From Rhodothermales bacterium (lineage in GTDB: Bacteria > Bacteroidota > Rhodothermia > Rhodothermales > UBA10348): a stretch of 64,000 bases of DNA. Positions within the stretch are counted from its first letter, which is position 1. Every line of letters begins with the position of its first letter. The stretch spans positions 62,001 through 126,000 of the forward strand of contig JAVJVN010000013.1 of NCBI GenBank assembly GCA_040221055.1. Direction: 5' to 3'. The notes below the pieces were generated by a model. It worked only from the letters and a program-made list of their open reading frames with translations. It was not told the origin of the DNA and did no database searches. Shown piece by piece: positions 50,974 through 59,535 of the stretch. Both the position numbers and the translations under genes were made by a program.

Positions 50974-52293
50974 GTGCGGAATTTCAGGATCCAGATCATC
51001 GCCAGGATCATCCTGATGGCCATCACGACGGTGGGCATCGTGTTCCTGGGTTGGATGAGCTCATCCTTCATGGCGGCGGGCCTGTTGACGGTCGTCCTGA
51101 TCTTCCAGATCACCGCCCTCGTGCGCCATGTGGACCGGACGAACCGGGACGTTGCCCGCTTGCTGCGCTCCATCCGCTATTCCGATTTCTCGCAGACGTT
51201 CTCGGCCCCCGGGTGGGGCAGCAGTTTCAAGGATCTGAATGCGGCCCTGTCGGACGTCATGGATGACTTCCGCACCGCCCGGTCCGAGACCGAGGAACAC
51301 TACCGGTTCCTGCAGACCGTCATGCATCATATCGGCGTGGGGTTGATTTCGTACCGGTCAAACGGTTCGGTAGGACTCATCAACAATGCGGCAAAACGGT
51401 TGCTGCGGGTGCAATACCTGAACAACATCGCCATGTTGTCTGAATTCAGTCCGCAACTCGTGGAAACACTGAGTCGGATTTCGTCCGGCGAGAAGCGCAT
51501 CGTGAAAGTCGTCGACGGCGACGAGCTGCTGGAGCTGGTCATCTACGGCACACAGTTCAAGATGCGCGGTACGCCCTACACGCTCGTTTCCATCCAGGAT
51601 ATCCAGACGGAACTGGAGGAAAAGGAGATCGAAGCCTGGCAGAAACTGGCCCGCGTGTTGACGCACGAAATCATGAACTCCATCACACCCATCTCGTCAC
51701 TGGCCACTTCCGTCCGGGAGTTGTTGGATGATGGGCTTCCATCGCACGCATCGGACGTACGGGAGGCCGTGCAGACCATCGAACGGCGCAGCCAGAGCCT
51801 GCTCGGATTCGTGCAGGCGTACCGGAGCCTGACGCGCATTCCCCGCCCGGACCTGTCCATTTTCCCCCTCCGCCGCCTGTTGGACGATGTGGAACTCCTG
51901 TTCCGCAACGAGCTGGCACAGCACGGCATTGCGTTCGAGACGTCCATCGATCCGTCCGAGCTCGATCTCACGGCCGACAAGAGCCTCATCGAACAGATCC
52001 TCATCAATCTCGTCCGGAACGCCATCCAGGCCCTCCACGGGACCGAACGCGGTACCGTCCGCGTTCGCGCCTTCCTTGGAGATCGGGGGCGGCCGGTGAT
52101 CCAGGTGACCGACAATGGCCCGGGCATTGAGCCCGAAGCGCTCGAAAAAGTGTTCATTCCGTTTTTCTCGACGAAGAGTGACGGGTCGGGAATCGGGCTC
52201 AGTTTGTCGCGCCAGATCATGCGGGCACACGGAGGAACCATGGGAATCAAATCAAACCCTGGCGAGGAAACCACGGTTACCTTACGTTTCTGA
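50974..52293 (+). CDS. NtrY-like membrane histidine kinase
   Basis: The start codon at 50974 is GTG, two bases after the regulator's stop. The product is 439 residues. Two membrane helices lie at the N-terminus (ARIILMAITTVGIVFLGWMS, FMAAGLLTVVLIFQITALV) with no large periplasmic domain, so it senses something in or near the membrane. A PAS domain (YRFLQTVMHHIGVGLISYRS), the H-box RVLTHEIMNSITPISSLA and the ATPase motifs VRNAIQAL, DNGPGIEPE, FSTKSDGSGIGLSLS and QIMRAHGGTM follow. The pair with the NtrC-family regulator controls the divergent exporter operon by inference. Confidence 0.93.
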   Translation: MRNFRIQIIARIILMAITTVGIVFLGWMSSSFMAAGLLTVVLIFQITALVRHVDRTNRDVARLLRSIRYSDFSQTFSAPGWGSSFKDLNAALSDVMDDFRTARSETEEHYRFLQTVMHHIGVGLISYRSNGSVGLINNAAKRLLRVQYLNNIAMLSEFSPQLVETLSRISSGEKRIVKVVDGDELLELVIYGTQFKMRGTPYTLVSIQDIQTELEEKEIEAWQKLARVLTHEIMNSITPISSLATSVRELLDDGLPSHASDVREAVQTIERRSQSLLGFVQAYRSLTRIPRPDLSIFPLRRLLDDVELLFRNELAQHGIAFETSIDPSELDLTADKSLIEQILINLVRNAIQALHGTERGTVRVRAFLGDRGRPVIQVTDNGPGIEPEALEKVFIPFFSTKSDGSGIGLSLSRQIMRAHGGTMGIKSNPGEETTVTLRF

Positions 52294-52294
52294 C

Positions 52295-52720
52295 ATGGCA
52301 CGCATTGTTTACACTGGCGACACGCCGGCCAAGCGCCGGAACGCCCACATCCGGTCATGCGCGGAAGTCATCCGCCTGCTTGCGGAACGGCCGGGTTTCG
52401 GTGAGGAAGAGCAGGACATGACCGCTTTCCTGGTATTCAGCCTGCGTGGCATCCACGATACCATAGAAGAGAGTGCCCTTGCATGGGACGACCGGAACTA
52501 CTGGAAAAAGTCCGAGGCGCTGCGTCAGAAATGGCGCTGGTCGCACCATGCAGCGAACGACCTCGAGAAAATGGTGGTGGCGGGGCAGTGGTTCGACATT
52601 CCCGTGAAGCTTATTGAGTTGATACCTCACTTCGCGGATGTTACCATATCCACCATCACTCGTGGTCCGGACTGGTGGGTCGGAGCACGTCGGGCACTCA
52701 TGAAACAGCAATCACCGTGA
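52295..52720 (+). CDS. Conserved-looking cytosolic protein of unknown function
   Basis: The product is 141 residues starting MARIVYTGDTPAKRRNAHIR; the longer frame from 52115 lies over the kinase gene. It is basic at the N-terminus, helical, and has several Trp (RQKWRWSHHAANDLE, WFDIPVKLIELIP). No domain is recognised. It starts one base after the kinase stop, and its own stop overlaps the algH GTG start, so kinase, this protein and AlgH may be one transcript. Confidence 0.75.
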   Translation: MARIVYTGDTPAKRRNAHIRSCAEVIRLLAERPGFGEEEQDMTAFLVFSLRGIHDTIEESALAWDDRNYWKKSEALRQKWRWSHHAANDLEKMVVAGQWFDIPVKLIELIPHFADVTISTITRGPDWWVGARRALMKQQSP

Positions 52721-53280
52721 TAAAGGACAGGACAGCTCTTGCCGCCGGAGTGCTGCTCGTATCGCCGCCCATGAGTGCGGATCCCCACTTCAGCCGCTCC
52801 GTCGTGCTGGTGTGTGAGCATTCAGGTGCCGGCAGTTTCGGACTCATCCTGAACCAACCGCTGACGGTCACCATGGACCAGTTGTTCGATGAGTTGATGG
52901 CCTTCAGCGACGAGGTGGGGTGGGGTGGTCCCGTCCAACCCGATACGCTTCATTTCATTCACCGCGGTGATGAACTCATTCCCGAGGCCATTCCCGTCCG
53001 GGAAGGCATCATGTGGGGGGGCGATTTCGACATGGTCCGCGCCCGGATTGTGGACGGGGGCCTGGACCCTGATGATATCCGGTTCTTCCTGGGATACGCC
53101 GGATGGTCGCCGGGCCAGTTGCAGGCCGAAGTCGATGCCGGTGGCTGGATCGTGACGCAGGCGACCGAAGACTATGTATTCGATACGGCCGAGGACGATC
53201 TCTGGCAGCAGGTCCTCCGCGGGATGGGCGGGGCGTTTGCCATCCTGGCAAACGCCCCCGAACACCCATCACTCAACTGA
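52717..53280 (+). CDS. YqgE/AlgH family protein
   Basis: The start is GTG at 52717, overlapping the upstream stop. The product is 187 residues, the usual size. The family signature is clear: LLVSPPMSADPHFSRSVVLV, GSFGLILNQPL and WGGPVQPDTLHFIHR, with RFFLGYAGWSPGQLQAEVDA and DLWQQVLRGMG towards the end. AlgH was linked to alginate regulation in Pseudomonas, but the biochemical function is unknown. The 3' end overlaps the convergent Vgb-type gene by 12 bases. Confidence 0.92.
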   Translation: MIKDRTALAAGVLLVSPPMSADPHFSRSVVLVCEHSGAGSFGLILNQPLTVTMDQLFDELMAFSDEVGWGGPVQPDTLHFIHRGDELIPEAIPVREGIMWGGDFDMVRARIVDGGLDPDDIRFFLGYAGWSPGQLQAEVDAGGWIVTQATEDYVFDTAEDDLWQQVLRGMGGAFAILANAPEHPSLN

Positions 53281-54648
53281 TGCCCGGACGATCTTCGGGG
53301 AGATGGCCGGGAAATTCCCGTACGAGAACCACAGGTCGCCCGACGCTGCATCGAGGGTCATGTGACGCACCAGGGAACGGGGTGTCGGATAAGGGTGGAC
53401 CGTGAACCGTTCCTCGGCGATGTGGAATCGGAGGAGCGCATCGGCCGCCGCTGTGGCCACCCAGACCCAGCCCCGTTGGGCATCCACGCGCACGATGTAG
53501 GGGAGCGCATCCTTGATGGGGAGATCGTATTCGGTGAACCGCTCCGTGTCCGGGTCGAACCGGGCCAGTTTCCCGGAAGCATAGAGCGGAATCCAGATGG
53601 TGCCGTCTGGAGCCACGTCCGGTCGACGGGGACCACTGTAGGATGTGGGGAGCGGATAGAGGGTGAAGGCCCCGGTGGAGGGTACGAACTTCACCAGGTT
53701 GCTGCCTACCAGTTGCGTGCCCCAAAGCGTTCCGTCGGCGTCGGCCCGGAGCCCATAGGGTATGGTGCTGCCTCCATCGGGCATGGGCTCGGACGGGACG
53801 TTATAGACCTGGACGTCTCCGGTGGACGGATCCAGGTAGCCCATGGTCTCGGGGCTTTTCGAGAAGTGGCCGTTGAACCAAATGCGTCCGTCCGCCGTGC
53901 GCACAATGCTGTGCGGATGCATGCCGATGTCGTACGTGTCCCAGGAGCCATCCCCGGGGTCGCGTCGGGCAATCTTCTGCGGTCCGCCCAGCAGGACCCA
54001 CCAGGTGCCGTCGGTATCGATCGTGAGCGCCCGGGGGTTCACCTGTGGGACCGGAATGGCCGTCCGTTCAAACGTGCCATCGGCTGGATTGAGGGTGTAC
54101 ATGCTGCCGGACAATTGCCCCGTGATGACCAGATGACCGTCCGGATCCGGTTCCAGGTCGTGCGGAATGTCCAGCCGGTTCGGGTAGACGTACTCGGTGA
54201 ACGTGACCCCATCGTCCCCCGGGGGCAACGGGTCGGGTTCGGGGACGGGAGCAGTTTCGTCACCCAGGGCAGCGACGAGCCATCGCGAGGTCACGGCGGA
54301 TTGCCGGCTGGGCGACATGATGGGGAATGCCGTATGGGCTCCGGCAAATCCGAGCATCTGGTCGATCCGGGCATGCCATTCCTGTTCGCTCTTCAGCCGG
54401 TCCCCCGTGGTAATCTGCTGGCGATCGAACTGGTGGCACCCGGTACAGTCCAGGATGAACTGGCGCTTGAACTCCCCATCGGGCAGCAGCTGGAGGTATC
54501 GGCTGCTGGGCGCGGACGCGGAGGTGGAGGCAGAGACGGCGGAGACGGCAGCGGCGGTGGACGGCTGGTCGGTGCGGGGCGTCTGGCTGCCGGTCAGCAC
54601 GACGATGGCCGCGCCGACGACAGACAGGGCCAGGAAACGGAAATACAT
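53269..54648 (-). CDS. Secreted Vgb-type beta-propeller with N-terminal haem c motif
   Basis: The product is 459 residues. A signal peptide or anchor (FLALSVVGAAIVVLTGS) is followed by a Ser/Ala-rich linker and a CTGCH haem-binding motif at residues 68-72 with a downstream helix (EWHARIDQMLGFAGAHTAFP), that is a small cytochrome c-like domain. Residues about 150-455 form a propeller of the virginiamycin B lyase type (DPDGHLVITGQLSGSMYTLN, ADGRIWFNGHFSKSPETMGY, DGTIWIPLYASGKLARFDPD). The haem domain argues against antibiotic lyase function and for a redox or signalling role in the periplasm. An inverted repeat lies 54-78 bases upstream of the start. Confidence 0.85.
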   Translation of the reverse strand: MYFRFLALSVVGAAIVVLTGSQTPRTDQPSTAAAVSAVSASTSASAPSSRYLQLLPDGEFKRQFILDCTGCHQFDRQQITTGDRLKSEQEWHARIDQMLGFAGAHTAFPIMSPSRQSAVTSRWLVAALGDETAPVPEPDPLPPGDDGVTFTEYVYPNRLDIPHDLEPDPDGHLVITGQLSGSMYTLNPADGTFERTAIPVPQVNPRALTIDTDGTWWVLLGGPQKIARRDPGDGSWDTYDIGMHPHSIVRTADGRIWFNGHFSKSPETMGYLDPSTGDVQVYNVPSEPMPDGGSTIPYGLRADADGTLWGTQLVGSNLVKFVPSTGAFTLYPLPTSYSGPRRPDVAPDGTIWIPLYASGKLARFDPDTERFTEYDLPIKDALPYIVRVDAQRGWVWVATAAADALLRFHIAEERFTVHPYPTPRSLVRHMTLDAASGDLWFSYGNFPAISPKIVRASVE

Positions 54649-54701
54649 GGCGATGGGAAACGGGGATGTGCACGTCGGGGGGACGCGTGACCCCTTTTTC
54701 G

Positions 54702-54726
54702 AAATGTAACCCGGGAAGTTACATTT
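54702..54726. promoter_or_regulatory. Inverted repeat AAATGTAAC-N7-GTTACATTT
   Basis: Perfect 9-base arms (54702-54710 and 54718-54726) with a 7-base centre lie upstream of the Vgb-type gene (minus strand, start 54648) and 33 bases after the stop of the pterin SDR gene. There is no T run on either exit side, so it looks like an operator for a dimeric regulator rather than a terminator. Confidence 0.45.
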
Positions 54727-54758
54727 TCAGTCCACCCTGCTGGTGCGGAAGGGCAGGT

Positions 54759-55475
54759 TCAGAGGTCGCCCAGCTGCGGCCGCAACAGGATTTCCTCGAC
54801 GACCGTGCGGTCCGACATCAGGTACGCGGACACCACGGCCCGAGCAATGTCCTCTGCCGGCATGAGGCGCTCTTCGTCGATATCCGAGCCGTCCCATGAC
54901 GGCGTGAACGTTCCACCCGGCAGGATGGACGTGACGCGGATGCCGGATGTCTTGAGCTCCGTGCGGAGGGCCCGTGCCAGGCCGAGCATGGCGTGTTTGG
55001 TGACACAGTAGGCCAGACCACCCGGGTAGCCTTCAATGGACGCGACCGACGCCATGAACAGCAACATGCCGCTGCCACGCTGGACCATGCCGGGGAGGAG
55101 GGCGCGGGACAGCGTGAAGGCGCTCATGACATTCACGTCCCACTGCGCCTGCATGACCGCCTCCGTGACATCGGCCATTTCGCCCGGGGCGAAGATGCCC
55201 GCGTTGTTCACCACGCAGGTGGGCACACCGTGCGCCGTTACCGCCTTCGCCGCGACGTCCTGCAGCACGGCCGTCTGGGTGACATCGCATTCGAAGACCG
55301 ACACGTGGGCACCGTGTGCGCGGCACCGGACGGCGGTTTCTTCCATTTTTACGGTGTTCCTGGACAGCAGCGACAGATGAACGCCCGGTACGCTCCCGGC
55401 AAAGGCGACCGCCGTCGCCGCCCCGATTCCCTGGCTGGCGCCCGTAATGACAATATGGTGGGCGGTGTGGCTCAT
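54759..55475 (-). CDS. SDR reductase in pterin operon (sepiapterin reductase candidate)
   Basis: The start at 55475 ([20 protein letters not shown]) gives 238 residues. It has [22 protein letters not shown], a Ser in [13 protein letters not shown] and the YxxxK in [31 protein letters not shown], after strand 2, has the Arg of an NADPH enzyme and resembles sepiapterin reductases. The start overlaps the folE stop, and PTPS lies before folE, so the three enzymes match the tetrahydrobiopterin route: folE makes H2NTP, PTPS makes 6-pyruvoyltetrahydropterin, and an SDR reduces it. Operon context gives the function; by sequence alone it is only an SDR. Confidence 0.8.
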   Translation of the reverse strand: MSHTAHHIVITGASQGIGAATAVAFAGSVPGVHLSLLSRNTVKMEETAVRCRAHGAHVSVFECDVTQTAVLQDVAAKAVTAHGVPTCVVNNAGIFAPGEMADVTEAVMQAQWDVNVMSAFTLSRALLPGMVQRGSGMLLFMASVASIEGYPGGLAYCVTKHAMLGLARALRTELKTSGIRVTSILPGGTFTPSWDGSDIDEERLMPAEDIARAVVSAYLMSDRTVVEEILLRPQLGDL

Positions 55476-56068
55476 TTTCCGTTGATCAATTTGAAAAACT
55501 CGGCGCGGGTGTGGACGTTGTCCAGGAAGGGACCGGACATGGAACTCGTCGTAGTCACCGAATTCTGCTTCTGCACGCCCCGCATGACCATGCACAGGTG
55601 CGTGGCCTCGATGACCACCGCCACGCCCTGCGGCTTCAGTGCGTCCTGGATGGCATCGCGGATCTGGATGGTCATCCGTTCCTGGACCTGCAACCGCCTG
55701 GCGAAGACGTCCACGATGCGGGGAATCTTGGAGAGCCCCACGATGTGCTGGTCCGGGATGTACGCAATATGGGCCCTCCCGAAGAACGGAACCATGTGGT
55801 GCTCGCACATGGAATACAATTCGATGTCCTTGACCAGGATCATCTCGTCGTAGTGTTCTTCAAAGACGGCACTCCGCAGGATTTCCCGGGCATCCTGGCC
55901 GTAGCCCTGCGTGAGGAAAAGTTGTGCCTTGGCGACGCGTTCGGGCGTTTTCAGCAGGCCCTCGCGGGTCGGATCCTCTCCGATGGTTTCCAGGATGGTC
56001 CGGACACTCCTGGACAGGGTCTCGACGGCTTCGGCGTCGTACTGCAGGCGTTCATCAAACAATTTCAT
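55472..56068 (-). CDS. folE: GTP cyclohydrolase I
   Basis: The product is 198 residues, typical FolE size. It has the Zn-binding [20 protein letters not shown] and a second Cys in [11 protein letters not shown], and [33 protein letters not shown] and [15 protein letters not shown] near the end. It converts GTP to 7,8-dihydroneopterin triphosphate, the entry to folate, queuosine and biopterin synthesis. The stop overlaps the SDR start and the start overlaps the PTPS stop, each by four bases. Confidence 0.95.
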   Translation of the reverse strand: MKLFDERLQYDAEAVETLSRSVRTILETIGEDPTREGLLKTPERVAKAQLFLTQGYGQDAREILRSAVFEEHYDEMILVKDIELYSMCEHHMVPFFGRAHIAYIPDQHIVGLSKIPRIVDVFARRLQVQERMTIQIRDAIQDALKPQGVAVVIEATHLCMVMRGVQKQNSVTTTSSMSGPFLDNVHTRAEFFKLINGK

Positions 56069-56481
56069 GGCGTTCCTTGGTATTCAGCGACGTTCCGCTC
56101 GGTTTCGTAGAGCCTGATGGCGTGCAGTCGGCCGGTCGGCAGCTGGTCTTCGAGACGATTCCAGAAGGCCACGACGAGGTTTTCCGATGTAGGCACGATG
56201 CCCTGCAGGAAGTCCACGTCCAGATTCAGGTTGGCGTGGTCGCAATGGGAAACAATCCGTTCTTCAATAATGCGCTTCAGCACGCCCAGGTCGATCACGT
56301 AGCCGGTATCCGGATCGGGCTCGCCCGCCACCGTCACTTCCAGCGTGTAATTGTGTCCGTGCCAGTTCGGGGAATTGCACTTGCCGAAGGTCTCCCGATT
56401 CCAGGCATCGGATTTGTCCGGGTTGTGCAGCCGGTGGGCGGCATTGAAGTGGACCTTGCGGGTCACGAGGATGGTCGGCAT
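56065..56481 (-). CDS. 6-pyruvoyltetrahydropterin synthase (PTPS-type, C-x5-HGH)
   Basis: The product is 138 residues. It has [16 protein letters not shown] with a first Zn His, the catalytic Cys and two Zn His in [34 protein letters not shown], an Asp/His pair ([12 protein letters not shown]) and [11 protein letters not shown]. The spacing C-x5-HGH is the same as in animal PTPS; bacterial QueD has C-x3-HGH as I recall. This favours the tetrahydrobiopterin route over queuosine. The gene leads the three-gene pterin operon. Confidence 0.9.
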   Translation of the reverse strand: MPTILVTRKVHFNAAHRLHNPDKSDAWNRETFGKCNSPNWHGHNYTLEVTVAGEPDPDTGYVIDLGVLKRIIEERIVSHCDHANLNLDVDFLQGIVPTSENLVVAFWNRLEDQLPTGRLHAIRLYETERNVAEYQGTP

Positions 56482-56566
56482 AGGCGCAGTATTAAAACGT
56501 TCACAAATGGAATGTGATCGGTTTGAATGCGTTCCCGCGAAGATCGGTTGGGGATGCTCCAGGCCC

Positions 56567-56573
56567 TATATTG
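56567..56573 (+). promoter_or_regulatory. Possible -10-like element TATATTG before HIT gene
   Basis: TATATTG lies 31 bases before the ATG at 56604, a good distance for a promoter -10/-7 box. Upstream TTGGGG is too close (13 bases) for a normal -35, so the assignment is weak. Confidence 0.25.
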
Positions 56574-56603
56574 GAACGCTTCAGGTGCAAAGTTCACAAT
56601 TCC

Positions 56604-56948
56604 ATGACTGACAAAACACTTTTTGAACGGATTGCGGACAAAGAGATCCCGTCCGACATGGTTCATGAGGACGACCTGTGCATTGCGTTCAGGGACATCA
56701 AGCCCCAGGCGCCTACACATATCCTGATCGTTCCGCGCAAACCCATTCCGTCGCTGGATGATCTGACGCCGGACGATGCGGCCCTCGTGGGCCACCTTTT
56801 CGTGGTCGCACAGGGGATTGCCGCGAAGGAAGGCCTGGCGCGGGGGTACCGGACCGTCTTCAACTGTGGCCCGGACGGTGGACAGGAAGTCCCGCATCTC
56901 CACCTGCATCTGCTGGGCGGTCGTCCATTGACGTGGCCTCCCGGATGA
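56604..56948 (+). CDS. HIT-family nucleotide-binding protein (HinT type)
   Basis: The start at 56604 gives 114 residues (MTDKTLFERIADKEIPSDMV). It has FRDIKPQAPTHILIVPRKPI, NCGPDGGQEVPHLHLHLLGG with the HLHLH triad near the C-terminus, and the HinT-type ending RPLTWPPG. HinT enzymes hydrolyse AMP-lysine and other phosphoramidates. The stop overlaps the next gene's start by four bases (ATGA). Confidence 0.93.
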   Translation: MTDKTLFERIADKEIPSDMVHEDDLCIAFRDIKPQAPTHILIVPRKPIPSLDDLTPDDAALVGHLFVVAQGIAAKEGLARGYRTVFNCGPDGGQEVPHLHLHLLGGRPLTWPPG

Positions 56949-58921
56949 GACCCGGGACGGCGGTTGTGCGAACAGGCCTCGGGTTGCTGTGCATGATCAT
57001 GCTGGCCGCGGGGCAGGCGTCCGCCCAGGTGGTTCTGGAAACCGGGTTCGAGCGGGACGTGAACCGCTACCGGTGGGAGGGGCTGGCCCGGGCCGATGTG
57101 ACCAGCGGACCCTGGGTCATCGGGATGCGCAACGCCTTCCGCAGCGACGCCTATCTGCTTTTCGACAACCGCCTGAGTTTCCGGGACGAAAACCGCTTCA
57201 GGATGGATGCGGTGAAGAACACCGACCGGTTGCTGGATTTGACCGTCCGCTCGACGGCGGATTGGTTCAGCCTCAGTCGGGTGTACCATCAAGATGCGTG
57301 GGTGGGACTGCGTCACCTCAGCGAGCAGGGATGGTGGGTGGAGCCTGCGGCCGGCCTGACCGTGGACGCCCGCCCGGGTGCCCTGTCCGGAACGGGCGAG
57401 GCGCCCGTCCGAACGGATGCCGGCCCGGCCGCTGGCCTCGCCTTCGGCATGCCCATGCGGGAGGTGGGAGGATACGCCACACAGGTCGACGGGCAGTTCC
57501 AGGTGCAACGCATGGCCCCCCGTGCCGGGAGGGTCGTCCGGCTCCGGGCCGCGACCGGTCGTACGTTTGCCCGGACCACCGTGAATGCCGACGTGGAAGT
57601 CGCGTCGTTGCGCCGCGATGCCTACCAGGCGGCGTCGTTCCTGAACCGCGACGAAGCCGCCGTGCGGCGAGCGGAAACCGTCGAGTCCACCGTGAGCGAT
57701 ACGTTGTTGGTGGGCGTCGGGGTATCCACGCAGATCACGGACGCCCTGGATGCCGTGCTGCGCGTGGATGCCGGATTGAATGCCCGCAGGGTACGCTCCC
57801 TCCGGGCCCCGTCCGATGCCCTCGTGTTCGATTCCGATTTCGGGCGCCAGACGGTGAGGCTGGATCTGGCGGCACGGTGGCGGTTCGGCAGCGGATACGT
57901 CCGCGCCGGCATGAACGCCGGGGCCGAAGTGGAGGAGCGGCAACTGGACAACGCCGCCGATCTGCCGCCGGCGCAGGCCGCCCAGAAACTGACCCTGTTG
58001 CGTCAGGCGGATTACGACCGGGGCTTCCTGGGGCTGTCCATCACGGGGCTCGTTCCGGTGTCCGGCCGGTGGGTCGTCCAGTTCGACGGGTCGGCGAACG
58101 TCCTGCAGCACGACACGCCGGAGGTGAATCCGGACGACCGGGACGAGTTGCTGTACAACGGAAGCGTCGGATTGGAATACCGTGCATCGCCGGCGTGGAC
58201 CTTCTCGACCCGGATGTTCGGAAGCTGGTTCCACACCGTCTATCTGAGGGCGGCCCGGTCGGCCGACAACAATACCCAGCGTTCCATCCGGCTGCGGCCG
58301 GCGCTGACCTGGCAGCCCTCCCCGGACACCCGGATCCGCCTGGAATCGGAAGTGCGGGCCACCTACACCGTGGATGATTTCCTGCTGCCGGGCCGGCGTC
58401 CGACGGACCAGTCCGCCCGGGAAATGCGCTACCAACTGGAGGCCGAGCAGGGCATGGGTGACGGATTCCGGCTGAAACTGGATGCGGCCTATTCGGACCT
58501 CCGGCTGGGCCGGTTCCTGGCCGGTGAGTTCGCCGAAATCCCGTTCGACACGCTCCGGACCTGGAGTGGCTGGGTGCGCGTCCAGACCGGTGGGCGGATT
58601 ACCGCCGAAATCGGCATCCGGTACTTCATCCGGAGCGACTACGACCGGGCGGCGTCGGTCAGGTACGGGGAGGGAGGCGCGTCCATCACGCGTTCCGGGC
58701 GCCGCCGCATTGACCAGATCGGCCCCACCACGTCCATCCTGTGGCCCATGCGCAAGGGCACGTCCATCCGCGTGGACGGGTGGGCCGTGGTGCAGCGGGT
58801 GTCCACGCAGCTGTATGGCGCCTTGCCCGAGGAACAGGCCGATGTCATCCGGCGGGCGGCCGATCGGGGTACCCGCAGCCTGATTCCCAATCTGACGGTT
58901 TCCATGCTCGTATATTTCTGA
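56945..58921 (+). CDS. Predicted outer membrane beta-barrel protein of unknown function
   Basis: The start at 56945 (ATGA overlap with the HIT gene) gives 658 residues; an ATG at 56933 is also possible. A signal peptide (GLGLLCMIMLAAGQASAQ) is followed by a long run of alternating amphipathic strands (YRWEGLARADVTSGPWVIGM, RVVRLRAATGRTFARTTVNA, FRLKLDAAYSDLRLGRFLA). The C-terminus LIPNLTVSMLVYF ends in Phe, as in outer membrane barrels, so the prediction is of about 20 or more strands. No family is recognised. It is followed by coaE after 5 bases. Confidence 0.75.
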   Translation: MRPGTAVVRTGLGLLCMIMLAAGQASAQVVLETGFERDVNRYRWEGLARADVTSGPWVIGMRNAFRSDAYLLFDNRLSFRDENRFRMDAVKNTDRLLDLTVRSTADWFSLSRVYHQDAWVGLRHLSEQGWWVEPAAGLTVDARPGALSGTGEAPVRTDAGPAAGLAFGMPMREVGGYATQVDGQFQVQRMAPRAGRVVRLRAATGRTFARTTVNADVEVASLRRDAYQAASFLNRDEAAVRRAETVESTVSDTLLVGVGVSTQITDALDAVLRVDAGLNARRVRSLRAPSDALVFDSDFGRQTVRLDLAARWRFGSGYVRAGMNAGAEVEERQLDNAADLPPAQAAQKLTLLRQADYDRGFLGLSITGLVPVSGRWVVQFDGSANVLQHDTPEVNPDDRDELLYNGSVGLEYRASPAWTFSTRMFGSWFHTVYLRAARSADNNTQRSIRLRPALTWQPSPDTRIRLESEVRATYTVDDFLLPGRRPTDQSAREMRYQLEAEQGMGDGFRLKLDAAYSDLRLGRFLAGEFAEIPFDTLRTWSGWVRVQTGGRITAEIGIRYFIRSDYDRAASVRYGEGGASITRSGRRRIDQIGPTTSILWPMRKGTSIRVDGWAVVQRVSTQLYGALPEEQADVIRRAADRGTRSLIPNLTVSMLVYF

Positions 58922-58926
58922 CCACC

Positions 58927-59535
58927 ATGATTACCGTCGGCGTCACGGGAGGCATTGCCTCCGGAAAATCCACCGTTTGCGAGCGGCTCACGGGCCTCGG
59001 CGCCCGCATGTTCCATGCGGATGCCGAGGCCCGTGAGCTCATGGTGCACGACGCCGACGTACGGGCAGGCGTCATCGCGGCGCTCGGGGCGGAGGCGTAC
59101 GCCCCGGATGGGGGGCTCAACAAGACCTGGATTGCCGACCGGATTTTCGGGAGCGAAGCCGACCGGCGGGCCCTCGAGGCCGTGGTGCATCCCGCCGTGG
59201 GCGTCCGTTTCCGGGCGGCCAAGCAGGCCGCCGAGGTCGCCGGATGCCCCATGCTGGTCAAGGAACAGGCCGTGTTTCCGAACGAAGCGGCCCGCGCGGA
59301 CGTGGATCACTGGGTGGTCGTCGAGGCGACCCCGGGGGCGCGGCTGGACCGGGCTGCCCGGCGGGCCGGGCAGAGTCCGGACCAGGCCCGCGCCCGCATG
59401 CAGGCCCAACCGGATGCCACCACGTATCGATCCATTGCCGACACGGTCATCGTGAACGACGGCACCCTGGAAGACCTCCGGGCCCGCGTGGATGACCTGT
59501 GGGAGACCTTGACCGGAAGGCCCGCACATGCCTGA
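58927..59535 (+). CDS. coaE: Dephospho-CoA kinase
   Basis: The start at 58927 (MITVGVTGGIASGKSTVCER) gives 202 residues. The P-loop GGIASGKST, the family Asp in FHADAEARELM, HPAVGVRFRAAKQAAEVAG and the late DGTLEDLRARVDDLW match CoaE. It phosphorylates dephospho-CoA at the 3' position, the last step of CoA synthesis. The usual family VPLLFE region is altered to MLVKEQAVFPNE, which is a mild divergence. The stop overlaps the next gene's start by 8 bases. Confidence 0.92.
   Translation: MITVGVTGGIASGKSTVCERLTGLGARMFHADAEARELMVHDADVRAGVIAALGAEAYAPDGGLNKTWIADRIFGSEADRRALEAVVHPAVGVRFRAAKQAAEVAGCPMLVKEQAVFPNEAARADVDHWVVVEATPGARLDRAARRAGQSPDQARARMQAQPDATTYRSIADTVIVNDGTLEDLRARVDDLWETLTGRPAHA

Noticed and set aside
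52295-52311. TGGCACG near the start of the small gene after the kinase as a sigma-54 promoter
   Set aside because: The -12 position reads GTTTA instead of TTGCA, and it lies inside coding sequence. Similar hits at 2616, 5427, 4901 and 10286 also lack the -12 element.
54702-54726. Inverted repeat as a terminator of the pterin operon
   Set aside because: Neither side of the dyad is followed by a T run on the exit strand, so it was listed as an operator-like site.
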